DNA of 13,538 bases from positions 1 to 13,538 of the forward strand of contig JBDLJJ010000075.1 of NCBI GenBank assembly GCA_039714435.1. The letters are read 5' to 3'. Position numbers and translations under genes: made by a program. This document shows, in pieces, positions 1 to 7,738 of this stretch. Position 1 is the first letter of the stretch; each line of letters begins with the position of its first letter. A model generated the notes under the pieces. The model did not search any database. It saw only the letters and a list, made by a program, of their open reading frames with translations, and had not been told where the DNA came from. This DNA comes from JAZDDE01 sp039714435. Its GTDB lineage: Bacteria > Gemmatimonadota > Gemmatimonadetes > Palauibacterales > Palauibacteraceae.

Positions 1-54
1 CTTGAACACGTGGCGCCGCTTCAGCTCCGCGAAGAACTGCTGGTAGGACTTCAT
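1..54 (-). CDS. Array member I: N-terminal start of another membrane-anchored TolB-like/TPR protein (partial)
   Basis: The first 18 codons, from an ATG, encode MKSYQQFFAELKRRHVFK, identical to the first 18 residues of H. The gene runs off the left edge. It overlaps the TGA of H as ATGA. The 54 bases differ from the start of H at only three positions, one of them the first base of the start codon. The array therefore continues downstream; whether this copy is complete cannot be judged. Confidence 0.85.
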   Translation of the reverse strand, partial: MKSYQQFFAELKRRHVFK

Positions 55-1907
55 TCGCTGGACTCCCGAGCGACTCTGGTCGGGCGCACGCCGGCCAGGC
101 CCCGGGCGGCCAGAAAAGCCTCGAACCGAGGATCATCACGAAGGGAGTCGAAGGACTTAGTCCACATTACCGATGTTTTCCCGAACGGCTGCCAGCCATG
201 GTGGCTCCCGAGATCCCTGAACACCTGGTCGGTGTTGCCGAGCAGCTGCCACAACAGCGTCTTGTACCTTTCCCGTCCAGGGAAAGCGTCCACATCCATA
301 TCGGCGGGGGGCGGACCCGGTTCTGGCCATAGAGACCGTATCTGTTCCGCCTGATCCGGCCAGGCCGACTGCAGCGCAGTTTCCCGGGCGAGGTCCCATC
401 GTCCGGCAACGGCATGGGTATAGAAAAGGTGCGAAGAAAGGTACTGCATGCCCCGATCGGGATCTTTCCGAATGCCCTCACGAAACAGGTCTGCAGCCTC
501 CCGGTAAAGCCCGTTGTTCCGATGGATGTACCCCGCGACGTTAAGGCGCACAGGAGACCGATCGAGGGAGAGCGCCCGAGTGGCAGCTTCCAACGCTTCA
601 TCCAGACGGCCCAGATAGTCCAGGTATTCCGCGTACTGCTGGTGCGCCTCGACGTTGTCCGGATCGATACTGAGAGCCCTGAAGTAAGCCTCCTCGGCCC
701 TCTCCCAGTCCCAGCGGTCGCGGTACACGTTAGCTAGGGCGATCGTGGCGGACGCGTTGTCCGGATCCAGGTTCAGGGCGATTGTCGCGGCCGCCTCGGC
801 CTCATCCAGTTGGCGTGCCCAAAGGGCAGAGTCCACGGTGGATTCCGAATAATACGGCACGAGGGCCTGACTCTCTGCCAGGCCCGCCCATGCGGGAGCC
901 CAGCCGGAATCGCGCGCGATGGCGGCTTCGAACAGATCAATAGCAGCCAGAACGCCGGAACCGCGTTGCCGCATTCGCTCCCGCCCGGCCAGGTAGAGAT
1001 CATACGCTTCGAGATCGGCTGTCGGAGTCACAAGCGCGGCATGATCATCCAGGCCCAGCGGTATCTTGAGCGCTTCGGCGATCGAGGTAGCGATCTCCGT
1101 CTGGATGGCGAAAACGTTGTCGAGGGTTCGGTCGTACTGGTCGGACCACAGGTGGGAGCCGTCCCGCGTATCGATGAGCTGTGCCGTGATGCGCAGTTGA
1201 TCCTGGGATTTCCGAACGCTGCCCTCGACCAGATAACGCACTCGCAGCGTGTCACCCAGTTGCTCGGCCGTCAGGCCGAGCCCTTTGAAGGCGAACGCCG
1301 ACGTCCGGGCGGAGACCCGCAGGTCCCGAACCTTAGCCAGCACGTTGAGGATCTCTTCAGTCATCCCATCGCTGAAGTACTCCTGGTCGCCTTCCGGACT
1401 CATATCGGCAAAGGGGAGGACGGCGATCGAGGGACGCGGATCGTCCGCCAGATCGGTGAAGGCCAGCTGAAGGCCTGGCTGGGTGTCCGCGGCTGCGGAC
1501 TCGGCAGCCGAGTCCAAGCCTGCTGCCGCATCGGGCGCCGTGCGCCGTCCGATCCACAGGCCGCTCGCGACTAGAGCCGCCATCCCGATGAGTGCCAGCA
1601 CGCCGGCTGGCCAGCGTGAGGACGCCGGCTGCGCCACGATGCCCTCGAGTTCGCCTGGCGAGGCGGAATCTGTTCGTCTCATGCCTTCCGGAGTGGCCTC
1701 GAAGGCCCAGGCCAGGATCATAGCCACGGGGAAGGCAAGCAGGACCAACGCCACCATGAAGGTGACTGTCCAGTCCGGAAGCCCGAGCCGAGGAAGCATG
1801 AGCTCCGCCACCTGAAGAACCACGAACGATGTGGCGCCGTAGATGGCGGCCACCTTGAACACATGGCGCCGCTTCAGTTCCGCGAAGAACTGCTGGTAGG
1901 ACTTCAC
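51..1907 (-). CDS. Array member H: membrane-anchored TolB-like/TPR protein, C-terminal signature eroded
   Basis: Product of 618 residues from a GTG start. It begins KSYQQFFAELKRRHVFK, like the fragment I. Anchor of the LPRLGLPDW class; helix 3 about 101-120. TolB-like domain about 158-285 with LTAEQLGDTLRVRYLVEGSVRK, an intermediate resembling the E/G class but with SAFAFKG where those have STFALKD. TPR helices are the most regular in the array: about 301-345, then consecutive repeats from about 365 to 512 (DPDNASATIALANVYRD, DPDNVEAHQQYAEYLDYLG, DRSPVRLNVAGYIHRNNG). The C-terminus departs from its relatives: no GxPDSA motif (GNTDQVF near 557), FDSLRDDPRFEAFLAARGLAG kept, but the end is RPTRVARESSE without QRTP. 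It has no direct overlap with G, only a weak GAG nine bases before the start, and ends in an ATGA overlap with I. Confidence 0.94.
   Translation of the reverse strand: MKSYQQFFAELKRRHVFKVAAIYGATSFVVLQVAELMLPRLGLPDWTVTFMVALVLLAFPVAMILAWAFEATPEGMRRTDSASPGELEGIVAQPASSRWPAGVLALIGMAALVASGLWIGRRTAPDAAAGLDSAAESAAADTQPGLQLAFTDLADDPRPSIAVLPFADMSPEGDQEYFSDGMTEEILNVLAKVRDLRVSARTSAFAFKGLGLTAEQLGDTLRVRYLVEGSVRKSQDQLRITAQLIDTRDGSHLWSDQYDRTLDNVFAIQTEIATSIAEALKIPLGLDDHAALVTPTADLEAYDLYLAGRERMRQRGSGVLAAIDLFEAAIARDSGWAPAWAGLAESQALVPYYSESTVDSALWARQLDEAEAAATIALNLDPDNASATIALANVYRDRWDWERAEEAYFRALSIDPDNVEAHQQYAEYLDYLGRLDEALEAATRALSLDRSPVRLNVAGYIHRNNGLYREAADLFREGIRKDPDRGMQYLSSHLFYTHAVAGRWDLARETALQSAWPDQAEQIRSLWPEPGPPPADMDVDAFPGRERYKTLLWQLLGNTDQVFRDLGSHHGWQPFGKTSVMWTKSFDSLRDDPRFEAFLAARGLAGVRPTRVARESSE
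63..67 (-). promoter_or_regulatory. Shine-Dalgarno-like GGGAG before the ATG of I
   Basis: GGGAG on the minus strand lies eight bases before the ATG of I at 52-54, within the last codons of H. This is the strongest ribosome-binding match of the eight junctions, so I may be able to start translation independently of H. Confidence 0.55.
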
Positions 1908-1921
1908 GGGATGAATCTCAT
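1904..1921 (-). other. Possible five-codon micro-ORF (MRFIP) bridging the G/H junction
   Basis: ATG at 1919-1921 overlaps the TGA of G as ATGA. It reads in frame through five codons (M R F I P) to a TGA at 1904-1906, which overlaps the GTG of H as GTGA. The only junction without a direct stop/start overlap is therefore spanned by a reading frame with two such overlaps. The F/G junction reads GGCCAGTGAAG where this one reads GGCCAATGA, ten extra bases, then GTGAAG. A small insertion that kept both signals is plausible. Translation is unproven, and any start codon followed by A produces TGA, so chance is a real alternative. Confidence 0.35.
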
Positions 1922-3876
1922 TGGCCGCGGTCCAGGGTCATGGGTCTCGTTCTGTCTGCCGGCGGCGTCCGCTGGACGCGCGCGCCCGCCAAATCGCGTG
2001 CCTCCAGCAGGTCTTGAAGCCTCGCGTCATTCCGGATCCGATCGACCTCGGGAGCCCAGATCTCCCACGCTATGTTTGCGGGCGGGCCTCCCCCCGAAAT
2101 CTGGAGCATTCGGGCGATCGCGCTGTCGGGTTCGTCCAGCATCATCCAGTGCGCAGGAACCAATAATGCCCGCATACTCTGTGGAACGGCGGCCAGCTCT
2201 CCCGACGAGGCCACCGTCTTGACGTACGCCTCTATTTCGTCGCGCGACGGGGACGCGGTCGAAGGCTCCGACTGCGAGCGCCGGTACACACGCCCCATCG
2301 CTTGCGCCGCCGACTCATATAGCGCGGTTGCCTCTTCCGTGCGGCCCTCCATCACGTGCGCGTCAGCCGCAATCATCCACAGGTACACCAATCCAACATC
2401 GGGATCACGTCTGGTGCCGAGACGGTAGGCCTCGATGGCTTCGGTAAGTCGATCGTCTAGATACAAGGCGTAACCGAGGATTTCGAATCTTATCGGAACG
2501 GGGTCGAGAGTCGCCGCGCGATCAGCCGCCCGAACCGCCTCGTCGACACGACCCGTCAGGACCAGAAGCTCCGAATACTGCATGTGAGCCTCCGCGTGAT
2601 CCGGATCGAGCACTATAGCATGGCGGTACGTAGCCTCCGACTCGGCCCACTGTCCCCTGTCTCGCTGCACACTGGCCAGCGCCACGTAAGCCGACGCGTT
2701 TCGCGAATCCGATTCGAGTGCCCGGCGAGCTGCGGCCTCTGCATCCTTCAGAGAACGGCTGATGTTCTCGCGCGTCCACTCTCCTGGATCGAACGTCTCG
2801 GCATACCAGATTCGTATCTCCTTGACCTCGGCCAGGGCAGCCCAGGCCGGGGCCCAATTCGAATCGCGCGCGACTGCTGCCTCGAACAGCTGTATCGCCT
2901 CGTTAAGGCTCTTTCCGCGCTCCCTCATACGGGCTCGCCCGGTGAGATAGAGGTCGTAGGCGGCCATGTCGCTGGTCGGCGTTACGAGCGCATCATCAGC
3001 CTTCAGCCCGAGCGGGATTTTGAGTGCCCCGGCAATGGCGGCGGCGATCTCCGACTGAATTGCGAACACGTCGTCCAGCGACCGGTCGTATTGGTCGCTC
3101 CACAGGTGGCTGCCGTCCGCCGCATCGATGAGCTGCGCCGTGATTCGAAGCTGATCTCCTGCCTTCCGGACGCTTCCCTCGACGAAGTATTGGACCCCCA
3201 GCGTGTCTCCCCACTGAGTTGCGGTGAGATCCTGATCCTTGAGCGCGAAGGTAGATGTCCGGGCGGCTACCCGGAGTTCCCGGATCTTAGCCAGCACGTT
3301 GAGGATCTCTTCAGTCATCCCGTCGCTGAAGTATTCCTGATCGCCCTCCGGGCTCATGTCATCGAAGGGGAGGACAGCGATCGACGGCCGAGGATCGTCT
3401 GACAGATCGACGTAGGCTAGTTGGAGACGGGAGTCGGCGTCCGGTTGTGCCCTGGCTTCGGCCCCAGTCCCGTCGGCTGCCGTTTGCGTACCGCCCGTGG
3501 CAGGCGCGGTCTGCCGGCCCACCCACCAGGCTCCGGCGACGAGGGCCGCCACCCCGACCAGTGCCATCAGCCCGGCGGGCCAGCGCTGCGATGCGGGGGC
3601 TTCCACGATTCCTTCGATCTCGCCCGCGGCCGGAGCGCTCGTCCTCTGCATCCCCTCGGGCGTCAGCTCAAACGCCCAGGCTACAATGAGCGCCAGGGGG
3701 AATCCCAGCAGCACTATCGCCGTGACAAACGGCATGAATGTGTCGCCCAGCCGAAGTCCCTGGCCGAGCAGGTCGGCCACCTGGAGCAGAATGAACGCAA
3801 CCACGCCATAGATAGTCGCCACCTTGAACACATGGCGCCTTTTGAGCTCCGCCAAGAACTGCTGGTAGGACTTCAC
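1918..3876 (-). CDS. Array member G: membrane-anchored TolB-like/TPR protein, F-type anchor with E-type sensor
   Basis: Product of 652 residues, the longest member, with a GTG start in a GTGA overlap with F. The anchor is of the F type (LGQGLRLGDTF, WWVGRQTAP), but the TolB-like domain (about 163-290) carries the E-type RTSTFALKDQDLTATQWGDT and the E-type LTGRARMRERG that follows, so the protein looks mosaic. The linker after helix 3 is the longest of the set, with an Asp/Ala/Gly-rich stretch about 125-162. TPR helices about 305-355 and 379-492, then a probable helical pair about 500-525. DEPDSAI at 581-587 and VDRIRNDARLQDLL are present, and the end reads VQRTP...DRTRPMTL. Its stop lies 10 bases before the start of H rather than overlapping it. 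Confidence 0.94.
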   Translation of the reverse strand: MKSYQQFLAELKRRHVFKVATIYGVVAFILLQVADLLGQGLRLGDTFMPFVTAIVLLGFPLALIVAWAFELTPEGMQRTSAPAAGEIEGIVEAPASQRWPAGLMALVGVAALVAGAWWVGRQTAPATGGTQTAADGTGAEARAQPDADSRLQLAYVDLSDDPRPSIAVLPFDDMSPEGDQEYFSDGMTEEILNVLAKIRELRVAARTSTFALKDQDLTATQWGDTLGVQYFVEGSVRKAGDQLRITAQLIDAADGSHLWSDQYDRSLDDVFAIQSEIAAAIAGALKIPLGLKADDALVTPTSDMAAYDLYLTGRARMRERGKSLNEAIQLFEAAVARDSNWAPAWAALAEVKEIRIWYAETFDPGEWTRENISRSLKDAEAAARRALESDSRNASAYVALASVQRDRGQWAESEATYRHAIVLDPDHAEAHMQYSELLVLTGRVDEAVRAADRAATLDPVPIRFEILGYALYLDDRLTEAIEAYRLGTRRDPDVGLVYLWMIAADAHVMEGRTEEATALYESAAQAMGRVYRRSQSEPSTASPSRDEIEAYVKTVASSGELAAVPQSMRALLVPAHWMMLDEPDSAIARMLQISGGGPPANIAWEIWAPEVDRIRNDARLQDLLEARDLAGARVQRTPPADRTRPMTLDRGQ

Positions 3877-5789
3877 TGGCCAACCAACTGCAGAATCATC
3901 GGCCTCGTACGCTCGGCGACAGGCGTGCGGTGCAACTCTATTCCAGCCAGCCCGCGCTCTTCCAGATAGGTCTGGATTCGCGCGTCCGATCGTAACGGAT
4001 CCATCTCAGGGTACCAAAACTCGATGACCCGACCGAACGGAAACTCCTCAGATCGGCTTATTCGCTGGGCGACCGCGCTATCAGGCTCGCCGACCATCAA
4101 CCAGTGAAACGGCCGCATGTCGTCGACTGTCTCAGCGGGAATTCGCGACAGGTCGCCAAGCGCCAACCCACTGACAAAGGCTTCGATCTGCGCACGGGAA
4201 CCAATTATGGTCTCTGCCTCCGGGTCTGATCGATTCGCCTTGGTGAGGGTCTCTACCGCTTCCTCCCAGCGACTGGCGCGTAAATAATACCTGGCAAGTT
4301 GCCCCAGCCAGCGATGACGTCCAGCGTCTGTGTTGTCGCGTGACACCGCCAATTCATACAGCTCTACTCCCTCGGAAAGCCGACCGTCCAGGAGCAAGCC
4401 AAAAGCCAGTGTCGTAAGCCTGACGGGCGCAGGGTCGAGAGCAGCGGCTTGATCAAGGAAACGGACCCCCTCCGCGATGCGTCCAACGTTGCACAGAAGG
4501 TCGCCGTATTGATGGTGAGCCTCGGCGTCGTCCGGATCGAGACTGAGAGCTGTCAGATAAGTCGCTTCCGAAGCCTTCCATTCCCCCCGATTCCTCTGAA
4601 CGCTGCCCAGGGCCACCAGGGCGGAAGAGTTTTGCGGGTCCAGCTCGAGAGCACGGCGGGCGGCTCGCTCGGCTTCTGCGGAACCGATTGAATTGAACTC
4701 CCGGCGGGTCATGTTCGGCGGTCGCGCTGTTTCGTACCACAGTCGGATCTCGGACACCTCCGCTAGCGCGGCCCAGGCCGGGGCCCAGGTCGAGTCGCGA
4801 TCAATCGCCGCCTCCAAAAGCTCGACCGCTTCAAGCAGACTCGGTCCGCGCTCTCTCATCTTGGTCCGAGCCGCCAGGTACAGATCATAGGCGGCCAGGT
4901 CAGCCGTCGGCGTGACGAGATCTTCGCTGGCATCCAGACCGAGCGGTACCCGGAGTTCCTCGGCGATTGCCTGAGCTATTTCGGTTTGTATGGCGAATAC
5001 ATCGTCCATGGCGCGGTCGTATTGATCGGACCAGAGATGCGATCCGTCCGCGGCGTCGATGAGCTGAGCCGTTATGCGCAGGCGATTTTCGGCCTTCCGT
5101 ACGCTGCCTTCGACCAGGTAGCTGACACCGAGTTCGTCGCCAATCTGCCGTAGATCCTTCTCCTGTCCCTTGTAGGCGAAGGCGGACGTTCGGCCCGACA
5201 CCCTCAGTTCGCGAACCCGAGCTAAGGTGTTGAGGATTTCCTCCGTCATGCCGTCGCCGAAGTATTCCTGGTCGCCCTCCGGGCTCATGTCAGCGAAAGG
5301 GAGGACGGCGATGGAGGGCCGCTCGTCATCAACCAGGTCCGTGAGAGTCAGGCTCACATCGGTGGCCGATTTCGCACCGTTTACGGCACCGCCGGCCGAG
5401 TCTCCAGCCGGCATGGGTGCGCTCTGCCGGCCCACCCACCAGGCGCCGGCGATGAGGGCGGCGACTCCCGCCAGGGCGAGGAGCCCGGCTGGCCAGCGCT
5501 TGGAGGCAGGCTGCGCCACGATCGCCGCGATCTCTCTAGCCGACGCCTCACCTGTTCGCCGTACTCCGTCCGGGGTGACTTCGAAGGCCCAGGCCAAGAT
5601 CACGGCCAGCGGGAAACCGAGCAGGACGACAGCCGTGATGAAGGGTAGGAACGTGTCGCCCAGGCGGAGTCCTTGGCCGAGCAGATCGGCAAGCTGCAGG
5701 AGGATGAACGCAGCGGCCCCGTAGATAGCCGCCACCTTGAACACGTGGCGCCTCTTCAGCTCAGCGAGAAACTGCTGGTAGGACCTCAC
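3873..5789 (-). CDS. Array member F: membrane-anchored TolB-like/TPR protein, LGQGLRLGDTF anchor class
   Basis: Product of 638 residues with a GTG start in a GTGA overlap with E. It begins RSYQQF. The loop between helices 1 and 2 reads LGQGLRLGDTF, shared only with G, and helix 3 ends WWVGRQSAP, again like G. The TolB-like domain (about 156-284) is instead closest to D: EYFGDGMTEEIL, SAFAYKGxxKDLRQIGDELGV and the later AYDLYLAAR. TPR helices about 299-350 and 372-485, then a further pair near 492-520 (LARYYLRASRWEEAVETLTKA). The tail has GEPDSAV near 567, MDPLRSDARIQTYL near 596, then LHRTP and ERTRPMIL, an extended version shared with B and G. No Shine-Dalgarno match before the start. Confidence 0.94.
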   Translation of the reverse strand: MRSYQQFLAELKRRHVFKVAAIYGAAAFILLQLADLLGQGLRLGDTFLPFITAVVLLGFPLAVILAWAFEVTPDGVRRTGEASAREIAAIVAQPASKRWPAGLLALAGVAALIAGAWWVGRQSAPMPAGDSAGGAVNGAKSATDVSLTLTDLVDDERPSIAVLPFADMSPEGDQEYFGDGMTEEILNTLARVRELRVSGRTSAFAYKGQEKDLRQIGDELGVSYLVEGSVRKAENRLRITAQLIDAADGSHLWSDQYDRAMDDVFAIQTEIAQAIAEELRVPLGLDASEDLVTPTADLAAYDLYLAARTKMRERGPSLLEAVELLEAAIDRDSTWAPAWAALAEVSEIRLWYETARPPNMTRREFNSIGSAEAERAARRALELDPQNSSALVALGSVQRNRGEWKASEATYLTALSLDPDDAEAHHQYGDLLCNVGRIAEGVRFLDQAAALDPAPVRLTTLAFGLLLDGRLSEGVELYELAVSRDNTDAGRHRWLGQLARYYLRASRWEEAVETLTKANRSDPEAETIIGSRAQIEAFVSGLALGDLSRIPAETVDDMRPFHWLMVGEPDSAVAQRISRSEEFPFGRVIEFWYPEMDPLRSDARIQTYLEERGLAGIELHRTPVAERTRPMILQLVGQ

Positions 5790-7738
5790 GGGGTGTCTGT
5801 CGCGGGTGCGGGCTCAGTTTCGCTCGCGGCCTCGGGTTGGCTCGCGCTCTCGGTGCCCCTCAGAATCTCCGGCGTTTGGCGCTCGTCCGGCGGGGTGCGC
5901 TGAACGGTAACGCCAGCCAAGCCGCGAGTAGTCAGGTATTCCTGCATGCGTGGGTGCGATCGGATCGGATCGAAGATCGGTTTCCACATCTGGTACAACC
6001 AACTAATCTCGAAGCCCTGGTCCGGCGCGGCGAGGAAAGCGGCGGCGCTATCAGGTTCGCGGAGGTGCATCCATCCCTCCGGAAACAGGTTCTCCCTCGC
6101 CGTGTCGGGGACTGCGCTCAACGTTTCCTGCCGCAACCAGGAGAGCCGCTCGGCCCAATCCGCATCGATCTGCTCAGGGTCTGCGCCGAAGAATTCCAGC
6201 GCCAGTGGCCTAAGGATCTCGTATGCCTGCTCGAAGCGTTTCGCGTCGAAGTAGAGCTGCGCGAGGTTGAAGCTTAGTCCCCCGACGAGTTCACCCTCTG
6301 GGTCGAGCGCCATTCCCTTCTCGTACGCCTGCCGAGCTTCTTCCAGCCTGTCATCGGAAGCAAGGGTGAAGCCAAGTATGTTGAATCGTATCGGTGCCGG
6401 ATCGAGGGCCGCGGCGCGTGCCGCTGCAAGTACGGCGTCTGCGACCCGGCCAGTCGCATGGAGCATCTCCGCGTACTGCTGGTGAGCTTCCGAGTTATCC
6501 GGGTCAAGGGCTAACGCGTCTCGGTAGGCCCGCTCGGCCTCAGCCCACTCGAACCTGTCGCGCAGCACGCTCCCCAGGGCCACGTGGGCCGAAGCACTGC
6601 CCCGATCCAGCTGGAGCGCGCGGCGAGCTGCTAGCTCTGCATCGGTAAGAACTTCAGCGACCTGCACGGAGTCACGTCCCACCGGGCCTTGCTCGTCGAA
6701 GTCGGGATACCAGAGCTGGATCTCGGTAGCTTCAGCCAGGCCGGCCCAGGCTGGGGCCCAGGCGGAATCGACCGCGATGGCGGCTTCGAACAACCCGATC
6801 GCTTCCGCTACCGAGGTGCCGCGCTCCCGCATTCGGGCTCGCCCGGTCAGATATAGATCGTACGCCGCGAAATCCGATACCGGGCTGACGAGCTCGGCCG
6901 GATCGTCGAGCCCTAGCGGCACCCGGAGTTGCCCGGCAATGGCCTCAGCGATCTCAGACTGGATAGCGAATACATCGTCCAGCGACCGGTCGTATTGATC
7001 ACTCCACAGGTGGCTGCCGTCCGAGGCGTCGATGAGCTGGGCTGTGATTCGAAGCCGGTCTCCCGCCTTGCGCACGCTTCCCTCTACGAAATAGCGGACC
7101 CGAAGTGTGTCTCCCCACTGGGTCGCAGTGAGATCCTGATCCTTGAGTGCGAAGGTAGACGTCCGGGCTGCTACTCGGAGTTCCCTAATCTTAGCGAGCA
7201 CGTTGAGGATTTCCTCGGTCATGCCGTCGCTGAAGTACTCCTGGTCGCCCTCCGGGCTCATGTCGTCGAACGGAAGAACGGCGATAGAGGGACGTGGGTC
7301 GTCGGCCAGATCGACCAGTCGCACGCCGCCGACCATCGCTATCTGCTCGGCCGCGTCGCCGTCGCCTGGAGCAGTGCGCCGGGCGATCCACCAGGTGCTC
7401 GCCAGCGCGGCAACTCCGATGAGTGCCAGAACGCCGGCGGGCCAGCGTTTAGACGCCGGGTGCTCGAGGATACCCTCGATCTCGCCGGCCGCCGCAGCCT
7501 CCGTTCGCCGCACACCGTCCGGCGTGACCTGGAAAGCCCAGGCGAGAATCATGGCCACCGGAAATGCGAGCAAGACAAGTGCTACCATGAATGTGACGGT
7601 CCAGTCGGGTAGGCCGAGACGGGGCAGCATTAGCTCCGCGACCTGAAGCACCACGAAAGCGGTCGCTCCGTAGATGGCCGCCACCCTGAACACGTGGCGC
7701 CGTTTCAGCTCGGCCAGAAACTGCTGGTAGGACTTCAC
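5786..7738 (-). CDS. Array member E: membrane-anchored TolB-like/TPR protein, ALKDQDLTATQWGDT sensor class
   Basis: Product of 650 residues with a GTG start in a GTGA overlap with D and no Shine-Dalgarno match. The anchor is the LPRLGLPDW type of C, D and H, with AWAFQ in place of AWAFE at the end of helix 2. The linker between helix 3 (about 101-118) and the TolB-like domain is the shortest in the set. The TolB-like domain (about 148-275) carries RTSTFALKDQDLTATQWGDT, which is shared with G but not with the adjacent D or F. TPR helices about 291-340 and 366-480, with further helical sequence to about 545. REPDSA near 560 and FDPIRSHPRMQEYL near 589 are present. VQRTP is followed by an extra 30 or so residues rich in Ser, Glu, Ala and Pro, the longest tail in the array. 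Confidence 0.94.
   Translation of the reverse strand: MKSYQQFLAELKRRHVFRVAAIYGATAFVVLQVAELMLPRLGLPDWTVTFMVALVLLAFPVAMILAWAFQVTPDGVRRTEAAAAGEIEGILEHPASKRWPAGVLALIGVAALASTWWIARRTAPGDGDAAEQIAMVGGVRLVDLADDPRPSIAVLPFDDMSPEGDQEYFSDGMTEEILNVLAKIRELRVAARTSTFALKDQDLTATQWGDTLRVRYFVEGSVRKAGDRLRITAQLIDASDGSHLWSDQYDRSLDDVFAIQSEIAEAIAGQLRVPLGLDDPAELVSPVSDFAAYDLYLTGRARMRERGTSVAEAIGLFEAAIAVDSAWAPAWAGLAEATEIQLWYPDFDEQGPVGRDSVQVAEVLTDAELAARRALQLDRGSASAHVALGSVLRDRFEWAEAERAYRDALALDPDNSEAHQQYAEMLHATGRVADAVLAAARAAALDPAPIRFNILGFTLASDDRLEEARQAYEKGMALDPEGELVGGLSFNLAQLYFDAKRFEQAYEILRPLALEFFGADPEQIDADWAERLSWLRQETLSAVPDTARENLFPEGWMHLREPDSAAAFLAAPDQGFEISWLYQMWKPIFDPIRSHPRMQEYLTTRGLAGVTVQRTPPDERQTPEILRGTESASQPEAASETEPAPATDTP

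Noticed and set aside
1904..1921. Frameshift or pseudogene at the G/H junction
   Set aside because: G ends in RGQ-stop, matching VGQ-stop in F, and H begins with the full conserved N-terminus, so both genes are intact and only the spacing differs.
2584..3402. Long open frame on the plus strand (272 codons) opposite G; similar ones at 810-1574, 6929-7612, 8908-9543, 10290-11051 and 10606-11418
   Set aside because: They lie antisense to the conserved TolB-like domain and neighbouring parts in a GC-rich sequence. They resemble one another only because the sense genes are paralogs, and none shows a recognisable protein family or a plausible start context.
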